NCBI GenBank assembly: GCA_037577475.1
Contig: CM075195.1
Coordinates: 29,102,399-29,166,398 of the forward strand
Source: Chaunax sp. Z400
Lineage: Eukaryota; Chordata; Actinopteri; Lophiiformes; Chaunacidae
Direction: 5' to 3'
Length of the DNA: 64,000 bases
Position 1 is the stretch's first letter, and each line of letters begins with the position of its first letter. The position numbers were made by a program, and so were the translations under genes. Positions 48,201 to 56,751 of this stretch are shown here, piece after piece. The notes beneath the pieces were generated by a model. That model did not search any database. It had not been told where the DNA came from and saw nothing but the letters and a program-made list of their open reading frames with translations.

Positions 48201-50990
48201 AAAATTCATTGTGAAAAAACACAAGAGCGCTCGGAGAGCGCAAACCTCCACCAAGGCCCCACAATCCTCGGCACAATTGTCAGGGTTTGTGTCCACCAAA
48301 GCATTTTTTCCTGAGGTCAGCATATTTGTTTCATTATTTGCAATGGGAGCACGGAGTATGTACGCTACGCTACAAACGCCAGCAGCATGACGAGGTGCTG
48401 AGTGTCTTTTCTGCACTTTTGGTGTTTTGTTTTATGGTCGCCAAGAGTTGAAAAATGTTCAGCTTTGGGTGAAGCGCAGCGCTCGTCACTGTCACTTTAC
48501 CCAGCCTTCCAATCACAGCGGAGGAGGGGTGGGACTCACATAGACCTGCAGGTCCGCCCTCTCTCCCTACTTCCTCCAGCCTTCCCTTCATCCAGAGCCA
48601 GGGCCAGAGCAAGTCCTCTACCTTGTGCTGCCATCTTAGCAATCAGTATTTGTTGATAAAACAAACTATCTGCAAAATTAGGTACTTGCAACACAAATTA
48701 CTTTCATGGATATTCTGTATCATAGCAACCAAAGTGCCTCAGCTGAAGAACGCTGCGCCTTCCAAAGCGCTCTCCAGCGCTCCCAGCTGGGTGTTTTCAG
48801 AAGAGCACCTTCAGCTGGGGGAAAAAATGGTGGACACAGGCCCTTATTCCAGCAGTACCAGTCCCATCTGTCACCGGATCATCACCAAGATTTAATCACC
48901 TCTAGGATATGCAAGGGCCCATCTTTGGTGAAGATTTCATGCAAATCCGTACAGTAGTTATTGTGTAATCCTGCTAACAAACAAACAAACAAACAAACAA
49001 ACAAACCGAACCGATCACATAACCTCCTTGGCAGAGGTAACAACATATTGCAAGGTCAGTTTTTTTAAATATTGTGCAGCCCTAGATAATGCCCAGTAAC
49101 GTTCCTCCCAGTTCAATGTGGGGACTGAACCAAACAGTTCTGGGAACTCTCAGAGGAACTGTTCACTGCCGAGTTCCTCTCTAAACTAGATACCTTCAAC
49201 AGCCTGTCATCTGTTTGCATTTGTACCACCAAGAGGAAGGCTAAGGTCACATCAGATTTGGGGTAGTTGGTAAAGCAACGTTACCTCTGTGTGACATACC
49301 AAAACAACTATTTGATATTTTGTAAATGGTAAATGGACTGTACTTATATAGAACCTTTCTAGTCTGACTGACCACTCAAAGCTTTACAAAACCAGCCAGC
49401 ATCACCACCCATTCACACCAACATTCACACCAACATTCATACAGTGGTAACATTCATACCATGCAAGGCTCCACCTGCTCATTAGGAGCAGTAACCATTC
49501 ACACAAACACTCACCACCAATGGAACAGATACTGGGAGCAAACTGGGGTTCAGTATCTGTCCAAGGACACTTCAACATGTAGACTGCAGGGGCTGGGGAT
49601 GGAACCACTGACCGTGGACGACCGCTCTACCACTGAGCTACAGCCACCCCTTTTGTCTATGTTTTGTTCCATTTGTAAGGCTACCACTGTCATGTGATGC
49701 CTACCGCAGGGGTGAGCTCATTACCGTCATGACCGCAATTTCTGTGTGTGCGCTATTGTCTTTTTGGGGGGATAAACCAAAAAAATCCATACTGCCTCAG
49801 CCCTAGCTGATGCTGCTGCATTGGCTCATGTGTTCAACCGATCAATGTATACTTTTGGCACACAAAGTCCTCCTTGAGCTGGGAGAGTACTTGAGTAGGA
49901 AATAAAAAAATACTTAAGTAGGAACTAAAAAAGTTCCTCAAAGCTGAGTTGGGAGAACGATAATGGTTCCGAGCTGTTGTGATGTAGATACAATAAAAAG
50001 GGCCATTCTAAGAATTATGAAAAGGTTCCTCTGGTCTGAAAACACCTAATGATGTTCTGAAATGGAGGATGTGATGGAATTCTTATTCTCACATAACAAT
50101 AGTGGTTTAAACTTCACAGTTATAATTATTGGTTTACAAGTTCATGACACATTTCCAACTAATAAGTGGTTTCAGTCACCTAATTTACAGTTTCACTAAT
50201 TTCTTGTGTGAAGATGAGCTATTTGTCTGTTTTATATCATAATACTGAATGTCTTTCAATCTTTCACTGCTGCTGCTGCATATTATATTAACATGATTTT
50301 ATTCTTTTGATTTTATTTATTGTGTCTCTCTCCACTGTCTGTTGGTTTGCTTTTCTGTTAGCAGGATTGGAGAAGAACTCAAGTGATTTCCACAAAACCT
50401 TGTGGCAAAAGCCCATTCAATATAGAGGGGGTAGAGATGAGCCTTAACCCCAGAGGCCTGTTTAGCGGGGGCATAAAAAGTTAGGGGGGGGTGATGAGTC
50501 ATGAACTGGTATCAGACTATTAACCTGAACTCAAGCTGTCAGTCATTACTTCTGCGAACGGTGAGCAGCACGTCAACCTCCATGGATTCATTTCTACGTC
50601 ATCAGCAACGAAGAGTCTTTTCCGCCATGACGCCATCCTTATACGTTTATTCAATATTTCTGTAAATGACGTTTAAAAGTTTATAAAAAAACAACCTACG
50701 TTGACATCTCAACACGAAAAAAAAGAAAAGAAAAAAAGGCATGACGCCGCCCTCGAGCTCATCTTATATCTTAGACATCAGACGTACTTCCGACATTCTC
50801 CACGTACTACCGGAAACCAGCTGAACTACACAAACTGAACTCAATGAAACGTTCATGAAACAGTTACCATAATGTTCATACCTCGATGAAACCTCGTGCG
50901 GCTGCAGAGCTTCAGACTGTCGCGTTGCAGTTTCACTTCGTCACCAAGCAGCAGGAAATCTGGCACGCTTTCAGAATAAAAGCATCAAAT
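41791..50990 (-). CDS. lrif1: LRIF1-like gene A (complete)
   Basis: LRIF1 (HBiX1) is a nuclear protein that binds nuclear receptors and HP1/SMCHD1 chromatin. This gene has a likely non-coding exon 1 (about 50990-50882) and coding exons 47177-46638, 45555-45433 and 42294-41791, all joined in phase 0, giving 388 aa. Residues 11-19 (IPEEAEVKS) and 139-150 (DAVVIYHGRVYL) match conserved LRIF1 blocks. The C-terminus (EEEIARLKAKL...AAL) is the LRIF1-type short coiled coil. The start is chosen because the 5' exon has no in-frame ATG and a TGA closes the frame upstream. It is shorter than human LRIF1 because the long Ser/Thr-rich N-terminus is absent. A second, right-hand copy lies at 55762-64000; either could be the true orthologue. 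Confidence 0.72.
42295..45432 (-). other. Gene A last intron content
   Basis: Holds (GA)n(CA)n at 43447-43480 next to 'actttattgatcccaaattg', a widespread fish repeat end. A dispersed repeat lies at 43736-43918, and a self-similar stretch at 44200-44510 repeats 'ccctgac' and 'tccctgactattc'. No further coding exon was recognised. Confidence 0.5.
43736..43918 (+). repeat. Dispersed fish repeat, 3' part
   Basis: 'ctggatcaccaccaaaatgt', 'tttcatcaaaatctgctgat' and the end 'cataacctcctcccttggcg' define this non-coding family. It has no ORF. Confidence 0.7.
45433..45555 (-). CDS. lrif1: LRIF1-like gene A, second coding exon
   Basis: 41 codons, acceptor 'attcctcccag', donor CAG|gtgagt. It begins ASLEPADEE, which parallels SSLNPATEL at the same phase-0 position in gene B. 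This is strong evidence that the two genes are duplicates. Confidence 0.8.
45556..46637 (-). other. Gene A intron between coding exons 1 and 2
   Basis: No coding exon was recognised on this strand. 45884-46183 (+) includes 'LFSHRHLLSPAASYSSPQ', which looks like the end of a decayed LINE ORF rather than a gene. Confidence 0.4.
46638..47190 (-). CDS. lrif1: LRIF1-like gene A, first coding exon
   Basis: Encodes residues 1-180 from ATG at 47177, with 13 bp of leader after the acceptor. Donor TCAGAG|gtatgt, phase 0. It holds IPEEAEVKS, KGIWISPVVLRRKG and the VVIYHGRVYL block. Confidence 0.8.
47690..47945 (-). repeat. L2 LINE 3' UTR copy
   Basis: The reverse complement of the 2.1-3.4 kb element's tail: 'caattcaatttattagtata', 'caaaagttatatcaaggcac', 'gagcaggtctagaccgaatc' and 'gtgggcggagcctctgcttt'. 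It lies in the first intron of LRIF1-like gene A. Confidence 0.8.
48205..49042 (+). repeat. Dispersed fish repeat, long copy
   Basis: Begins around 'gagcgctcggagagcgcaaa' and 'cctccaccaaggcc'. It ends in (AAAC)n (48979-49007) and 'cataacctccttggcagagg'. The middle (48350-48830) may include other sequence. ORFs here (48370-48957) have no domain. Confidence 0.6.
49325..49652 (-). repeat. tRNA-headed SINE, full-length
   Basis: The minus strand opens 'ggggtggctgtagctcagtg' with a textbook A box (tagctcagtgg), then a B-box-like 'ggttccatccc'. The body contains 'tcctaatgagcagg' and 'gaatgttggtgtgaatg', and the tail ends 'tacagtccatttaccattta'. It is the best copy of the four in the window. The tRNA-like part is a retroposon head, not a tRNA gene. 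Confidence 0.75.
49803..49960 (+). repeat. Non-autonomous transposon-like repeat, copy B
   Basis: 'tgctgcattggctcatgtgt' and 'aagtaggaactaa...ctcaaagctgagtt' match the reverse complement of 23975-24127. Related phrases continue to about 50045. Confidence 0.6.
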
Positions 50991-51080
50991 CAACATAAAC
51001 AAAGCTCGTTACGCACACTATACACGTATTCCACGTTATATCAATTAATAATTACAATGATTAATAAAAATGTACAGATA
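50540..51080 (-). promoter_or_regulatory. CpG-rich promoter region of LRIF1-like gene A
   Basis: Roughly 25-30 CpG dinucleotides lie in about 540 bp, against marked CpG scarcity elsewhere. It includes cAMP-element-like half sites ('tacgtca', 'tgacgt') and surrounds the proposed first exon. No TATA box was seen, as is usual for housekeeping promoters. Confidence 0.55.
50882..50990 (-). other. LRIF1-like gene A, 5' non-coding exon
   Basis: The minus strand has a good donor ATCGAG|gtatga in a CpG-rich promoter-like region. It would join acceptor 'gtattcacag' at 47191, thirteen bases before the ATG. The 5' end is not defined by sequence; 50990 is a guess. Confidence 0.5.
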
Positions 51081-51850
51081 ACTCTCCACCTTTAAATTGC
51101 AGTCCGTACTGTCCGCACAGTCTGGAAGTCAGTACAATACTTTTAACTAAATATCTGAACTGACCTATGGTTGGTTTTCAGGCATAAATGAAAGCTTTTG
51201 TTCAAATACTCATCCTATCCTGTACAAAATATCACGGTTGTATAGTGGAAGTTTTTTCCCTTTAATCACCACTGATTGATATTTTGACAGGCACAGACCA
51301 GGAGGCATACAGTGACATAAAGGCTGTTCCTTCATCAGAATTATGCAGTGGTTCATTTAGGCACAGCTGTGACTGTCTTGTTTGCAGTGACTACAGATGG
51401 AAAGTGAAGTATGGCGTGGCAGTGGTTCAATAGGACGATGGCTGGTGAGGAACCAACGACTGAGGAAATTACACCTGCAGGAAGTATGGGATATATGGAC
51501 AACTGAATAATGGATATTATCAATAACCTTAAATTTAAAACCAAACAAGGCACCCAGACTCATACACTGTCAGAGACGTGGTTCTAAATAAAGGTATTTT
51601 TTATTGTAAAACAAGGTTGGAAAATGTGCTGAAAGACCAAAGGCATAGTGTTAAGTTACAAAAGTATTCCTTTATTACAAAACTACTCTAAAATATAACT
51701 AAAATCTTTTCATCTTTAAATATATAATTATACTCCAAATATTGAAAAGAAAGACAAAACCAACGTGGGCTGAGACCAGTAGATGTGTTGGCAGGCTACG
51801 CAGAGGTGTGTCTAGGGGTGTAGTCATGTACTAACCTAAACATTGCATCC
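51081..51850. other. No gene recognised
   Basis: Upstream flank of gene A. Short ORFs only. Confidence 0.4.
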
Positions 51851-51891
51851 TGTGCTTAAAGGCTCTGTGCATCCCAGAGCCTTTAAGCACA
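51851..51891. repeat. Perfect 17-bp hairpin
   Basis: 'tgtgcttaaaggctctg', loop 'tgcatcc', then 'cagagcctttaagcaca'. The arms are exact reverse complements. Confidence 0.92.
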
Positions 51892-52170
51892 GCAAACAAT
51901 GAAGGGGCCTCACCCAGGGTGAGTAGCCTCCCCCAGTAGACTAGTACTCAGCTCCACTAAATAAGAAATACAAAACAAACTACACACAAGATTAAACATA
52001 GTATCAGTTTGTCCCAAAGCAGCAGACATAACTATAACTATCTTTAAAGACAGGGAAAGCAGCAGCAGGTGGCAACCAAGCCCATCAACAGGAAGACTGA
52101 TGGGAGGCACTAGCAGGGAAGCTCTGACCAGGATACAGGGCTGGAGCATGAAGCACCAGTAGGTGTCACA

Positions 52171-52256
52171 GGCTGTGTTCACACTGCTGTGAAAAAGTCA
52201 CATATGAGCAAAAAATCGGACCTGAGCCACATTTTTCCTGCAGTGTGAACGTAGCC
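52171..52256. repeat. 86-bp element with inverted ends
   Basis: 'ggctgtgttcacactgc' at the left faces 'gcagtgtgaacgtagcc' at the right (16 of 17 positions pair). The middle has 'aaaaaatcggacctgagcca'. Its form is that of a tiny foldback transposon. Confidence 0.55.
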
Positions 52257-52734
52257 TTATATAATCTAACCCTGGTTTAAAGGAGGAGTCAAGCCGAGGG
52301 CTGCATTCACTCCCACTGTGTGATGTGGCCTTTATTAGCACTACAGGAGCATTCCCCAACACAATCCTGTAACACTACCATCATTTTCTGCAACCACTTA
52401 CTTCATTACCATCGAGAAGTTATGACAAATACCAAATTGCATTCAGACCACGTAATTATTACAGTTAGGTCATATAATTAGAAGTCCTCACTTTTATTCT
52501 GAGGGCATGAAGCACCTACAATATGAAGCATGTCTTCATATGTTCATTTTAGCTTTGGTGAGACTATGTTGATCATATTAAAAGTCATCTCAACATAAAA
52601 TTGTTATCTGCAAAGTCAATATTTTCCCCCGATTTTCAGTCTAATTTTTTATACTGTCATACAATTTCTACCCCTATATCTCAATATTCATAGACATTTT
52701 GGTTTGTTTGCTAAGCTTTTATTTAGAATACACA

Positions 52735-53010
52735 AAAAAACTAGAGGGCCCTCGGTAGAGCACATACATCCACCAAGGCAAAACAGTTCTCCAGTTACTG
52801 TCAGACAACCAATTGCAATGACAATCTGCAGCAAAATTCTGTTCGGTCTCAATAAATAAAGAGTCTGCCAATTTACACGTGGAAATGTCATAATTCCTGT
52901 GTAATGTAAAAATGCATGGAAATAGAAGGAGATAAAAGGACCTATGTCTTGAGAATATATTTCAGAATATTCTGATTCTGATCTGGATCCACATCAGGTT
53001 GCTGTCCATA
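52735..53010 (+). repeat. Dispersed fish repeat copy
   Basis: Starts 'agagggccctcggtagagca' and 'catccaccaaggc', as at 48222, and later has 'attctgatctggatccacat'. The 3' end is missing. Confidence 0.55.
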
Positions 53011-54645
53011 AGAGGAAAATAATGTCTTTTATTAACTTTAATCAACTGACTGATCCAACTTCATACTGAGGCTATGCTGCTAAACATATAACAAGTGACA
53101 ATATCCAAACAGCTCAAAGCGAGTGAGAGTTTATTTGAATTTTTGTGTGACCAAATGATATATACAATATATTATGAGTTATGTTCTAAGAATTCCTTTT
53201 TAATACCATAACTTTTTTCACAATCATAAAATAGATAATAGTTTTAGTGACTAACTACATGCTGACAGCATTTTTTGAGGTATTTAGTGTCTCATCAGTT
53301 TCTCAGTGTCAGACTTGGAGAAGAAGTGCATGATTAGGCCTGTGACAGTGATTACCTGTGCAGATCTGTTCAAGAAATAGCTGCAATATATGATATTCTT
53401 GTTATTAATATAATATGATAATAAAAGCACACAGTTTTAAAGAGCAATGAACTTTTAATTATGTGAGAGTTAGAATGACAAGAAAATGAGAATATCCCCA
53501 GTAAATAAAACAAATCAATATTCAGCAATTTGCCAAGTGTTAGAATCTGTTTTTGCCAAATTGTTTTATTTATATACATATATACATATATATATATACA
53601 TGTATATATATATATACATATATATTTTTTTATATTTTCAATTAAAAATAAAAATAATAAAAATGGGCAAAGTAAATAGTAACTAAAGTTAGTGAATAAA
53701 TTTAGTTCAGAAAGAAATACAGTATTACCTCCAACATGTAGCAGAGGAGAGGAATAAAGTAGGAAAAAATGGAAATACTCAAGTAATAGTAACTAAGGTA
53801 TGGTACTTAAGTTAAAATACCTATACATTCCATCATTCTTTTCTTTAACGTTATGATTTTAAATGCATATTGGTTCAAAATATTATTTCAGCCTCCAAGA
53901 TTATCAATAATTGGTGTTGGCTAAGAAAAGAAAATTACTAGTCGATTCCTAAAAACAGTACATAAAATATGAAACTAGGTTTACTGACTTGGGGTTGTAT
54001 GTCTCTGTGCACAAGTTAAGTTGTTTACAAATTTACATCCATGACTATCCAGACTAACATGTATGTACTGTGTATGTTTAATAAAGGGTATCATGTGCAG
54101 GTTTTTGGTGGGAAACATGCTGTCTCCACTTAGAGACTGATCACTTCATCCTTGAGTCCAGGTGGATGTTTGTGCAAAATTTGAAGAAATTTCCACCACA
54201 AGTTCCTGAGATATCAAGAAGTTCACAAGAATGAGACGGACAGAGGGCCGTACTGAAAACGTAATGCCTGCGGCCACGACTACCACCCATCTTTGAAATG
54301 GTAGTGATAAAATGTTGTTGTAAACAAACATACGTGTAAATGCGACGGGCAATGATGAGGTCACCAAATCAGAACTCAGTCCTGTACATAAAACTATGAA
54401 TAAGTCAATCATGTAATTATCCTGACTGGCCTACACACCATACTAAAAAACCTTTGAAGCTCTTTTTCTGTTGTTTGCCTCGGGAAATTTACCACCCATA
54501 ATCCACCAATCACATCTCACTTCACTTTACGAGTATGTGGGTAGTAGGATTAGCTTTGAGCCTGCTGAAGGTTCATAGAACAAACTGACATACTTCTCAT
54601 TACATACCATTAATAATTTATAACTGCAGCTCTTCGTCTCAAATC
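53011..54645. other. No gene recognised
   Basis: Contains (TA)n at 53572-53634 and, at 54150-54290, 'gatatcaagaagttcacaag' and 'aatgcctgcggccacgac', wording of another dispersed fish repeat. No coding exon was recognised. Confidence 0.45.
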
Positions 54646-54804
54646 ATGATGATTTGGTCCCTAAACAAAGCACTAGTTTTGGTGGTACTGGTCTGCCAGG
54701 TGGGCAGTTTGGCCTCCTGTCGTAAACCTCAACAGGCTGACATGGAGGATGGAGTCCTGGATGCCTCTGGAGCCCCTGACTCATTCAATGAACTCCTGAA
54801 GTAG
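54646..54804 (+). CDS. Small ORF with signal peptide, unassigned
   Basis: 52 codons: a start MMIWSLNKALVLVVLVCQ, a small-residue region GSLASC suited to signal cleavage, then an acidic mature part ending FNELLK and TAG. 'tttataa' lies 23 bp before the ATG and AATAAA is at 54831-54836, 27 bp after the stop. I do not recognise the family. The mature part would be only about 27-30 residues. It could be a first exon (a possible donor CAG|gtgggc occurs inside the signal region), a peptide gene or a decayed remnant. It lies between the two LRIF1-like genes on the opposite strand. Confidence 0.35.
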   Translation: MMIWSLNKALVLVVLVCQVGSLASCRKPQQADMEDGVLDASGAPDSFNELLK

Positions 54805-55761
54805 ATTCAGTCAAAGTAACCTTTAAAGGAAATAAAATCATCATGGGAGCATGTAAACACTGCGTTACTCTCAATCTCTGCATACCTACAACATGTGATG
54901 CACACAACAGAAAGAGCTCGGCTGAACTGGAAGCAACCTGTGCCTCTGTTGGATTGAACCTTACATTTTGGAGTATGGAGTAGTGTTAATTTTCTCAGCT
55001 ATTTTTAAATTTAGTCTCAGTCCTGTGTCAGATGTCCTTATTAAGTCGTCATTATTCTGTTTTCTGTAGTCGACTAAAAACCTGGACATTTTAGTCAAAG
55101 AAAACTGTAAATAGTCTAGTTTTAGCCAATGAAAAGTGTTGACGTTTTACTCTTTTCCAACACATTTCAGTCAATCTAGTGGAGACCAAACCTATTTTTT
55201 GTCATTTTTCTCTCATTTCACTGGACATTCACATTCTGGACAGGGAGGACAGATGGGAGAGGAGTGAAAGAAGACATCTATGTCAAACTGGAACGACCAT
55301 CTCTGAACAGGGGTGGGGGTTTACACCGTCACCTGTCACCTACATACAATGCAGTCCTGACTTCTCTTCCACGCCGGTTTCAGATTCAGGTTGTTGTTTA
55401 CGTTTTAAAACAATAACCCGTTTCCTTCTGTTGATCAGGAGAATGCTGAAACACTGTTTTTCTCTGAAGCTCCAGAAAATTTGGCAGAAGAAATCTCACC
55501 TGACTTTTCATCGAATGGGGGGTGACATTTTTGGCAAACTTTCTTTTAAGGCCTAATAAATTGCCTTTTTTCACCACATTAAACTGACGATAGTCAACAC
55601 TATGTGGTGCAATGGGTACAGCATGAATATTTATAGAGAGCCTTGATACGTTACATGTTATATAAAGTCTGTGTGTTAGTCCTTGGTAATTCCAACAGAA
55701 AAAATAGTAGCAGGTCTATATACTAAAATAAATGCATTAACTTTATAACAGTGTTTTTATC
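54805..55761. other. No gene recognised
   Basis: 54990-55170 carries 'gtagtcgactaaaaacc' and 'cattttagtc' motifs known from dispersed fish repeats. A 125-codon ORF (55179-55556) has no recognisable domain, and I do not call it a gene. Confidence 0.45.
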
Positions 55762-56751
55762 TCAGCTCATGCCGTGTCTCATGAGGTCTAAAGCTGCTTC
55801 TTTCTCTCTAAGAAGCTCTTTGAGTCTTTTCATTTGTTCATGTTGTTTTAATTCATCACTGTCCATGGATGTTGTGGATACGCTGTCATTGGCTGGAACC
55901 TCATGAGTACATTTCTGTTGCTTCTTGGCCGTTAAGCAGCTGATCCTACCAGATGTTTTTACTTCTTTTCTCACAGCCTTTGTCCTTCCAGCTTTTTTAC
56001 TTGTTTTCTCTGTTGTCCAAGTCCACTTCTCGGGCTCCTCAGTCTTTGTGCTGGACTTCACCACAGGAACTTGACTACCAGCGATGCAACATGGACAAAT
56101 TGTCCGCTTCCTTGTTCTTCCCATCCTCCTTGTGTTTGCATTCAGATCCACACAAGTCGGAGTCAGCGGCTGAGTGTCTGTGTCCTGTGAGTTGGGAATG
56201 TCATTTTCATCTGTGCTGAGGAAATCCTCATCTATAGGTTCCACATAGCCTAAGGCAGAATCAGGTACATCACACGATGTTCTTGTCTCTGAACTCTGAC
56301 TAGAATTGCACTTCAAAGCAGACAGAGGGTTTGTGTTCTGTTTGAAATGTGAGCATTTGAGAGGTCCAGTGTGTATGTTTGGACTTTGAGAGGCAGAGTC
56401 TGCTAACAGTTTTTGTTCACTTACTACTTCCACTGGTTTAAAATTGATGAGACCTTTGTCTTCCTTAGTTTCTTGAGAAGAGTGAAAGTCCTGTAAAAGA
56501 AGTTCTTTCCCCTTCAACCCTCTCGTTGGTTCCTGAAGATTCTCCACTGACCTTACAGACTCAGTCTGTACAGACTCACTCTGTACAGACTCACTCTGTA
56601 CAGACTCACTAGCTGATGCTTCATCAATCCTCTGCAGCCAAATTTTCACATCAGCTGTTATGTTAAACATCTGTCTCAACAGATGGTCGGCCATCTGATG
56701 GGATTTTGGTGCCGGCGAAGGTGTCAACTCTGTTGCAGGATTCAATGAGCT
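55762..56751 (-). CDS. lrif1: LRIF1-like gene B, last exon
   Basis: 329 codons plus stop. After the conserved MFNITADVKIWLQ block comes a short in-frame tandem repeat of SESVQ units (about 56560-56612), a Ser-rich region, a CPCC motif after a basic patch, and the terminal coiled coil. Confidence 0.85.
   Translation of the reverse strand, partial: SSLNPATELTPSPAPKSHQMADHLLRQMFNITADVKIWLQRIDEASASESVQSESVQSESVQTESVRSVENLQEPTRGLKGKELLLQDFHSSQETKEDKGLINFKPVEVVSEQKLLADSASQSPNIHTGPLKCSHFKQNTNPLSALKCNSSQSSETRTSCDVPDSALGYVEPIDEDFLSTDENDIPNSQDTDTQPLTPTCVDLNANTRRMGRTRKRTICPCCIAGSQVPVVKSSTKTEEPEKWTWTTEKTSKKAGRTKAVRKEVKTSGRISCLTAKKQQKCTHEVPANDSVSTTSMDSDELKQHEQMKRLKELLREKEAALDLMRHGMS

Noticed and set aside
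49590..49652. Possible tRNA gene (good A and B boxes, minus strand)
   Set aside because: The tRNA-like head cannot fold into a proper cloverleaf by eye, and it continues into a SINE body shared by three other copies.
50886..51095. Plus-strand ORF starting in the CpG island
   Set aside because: It has no recognisable domain and overlaps the minus-strand first exon. The CpG content explains the apparent coding character.
55179..55556. 125-codon plus-strand ORF
   Set aside because: No domain, no splice or promoter context, and its upstream flank looks like a dispersed repeat.
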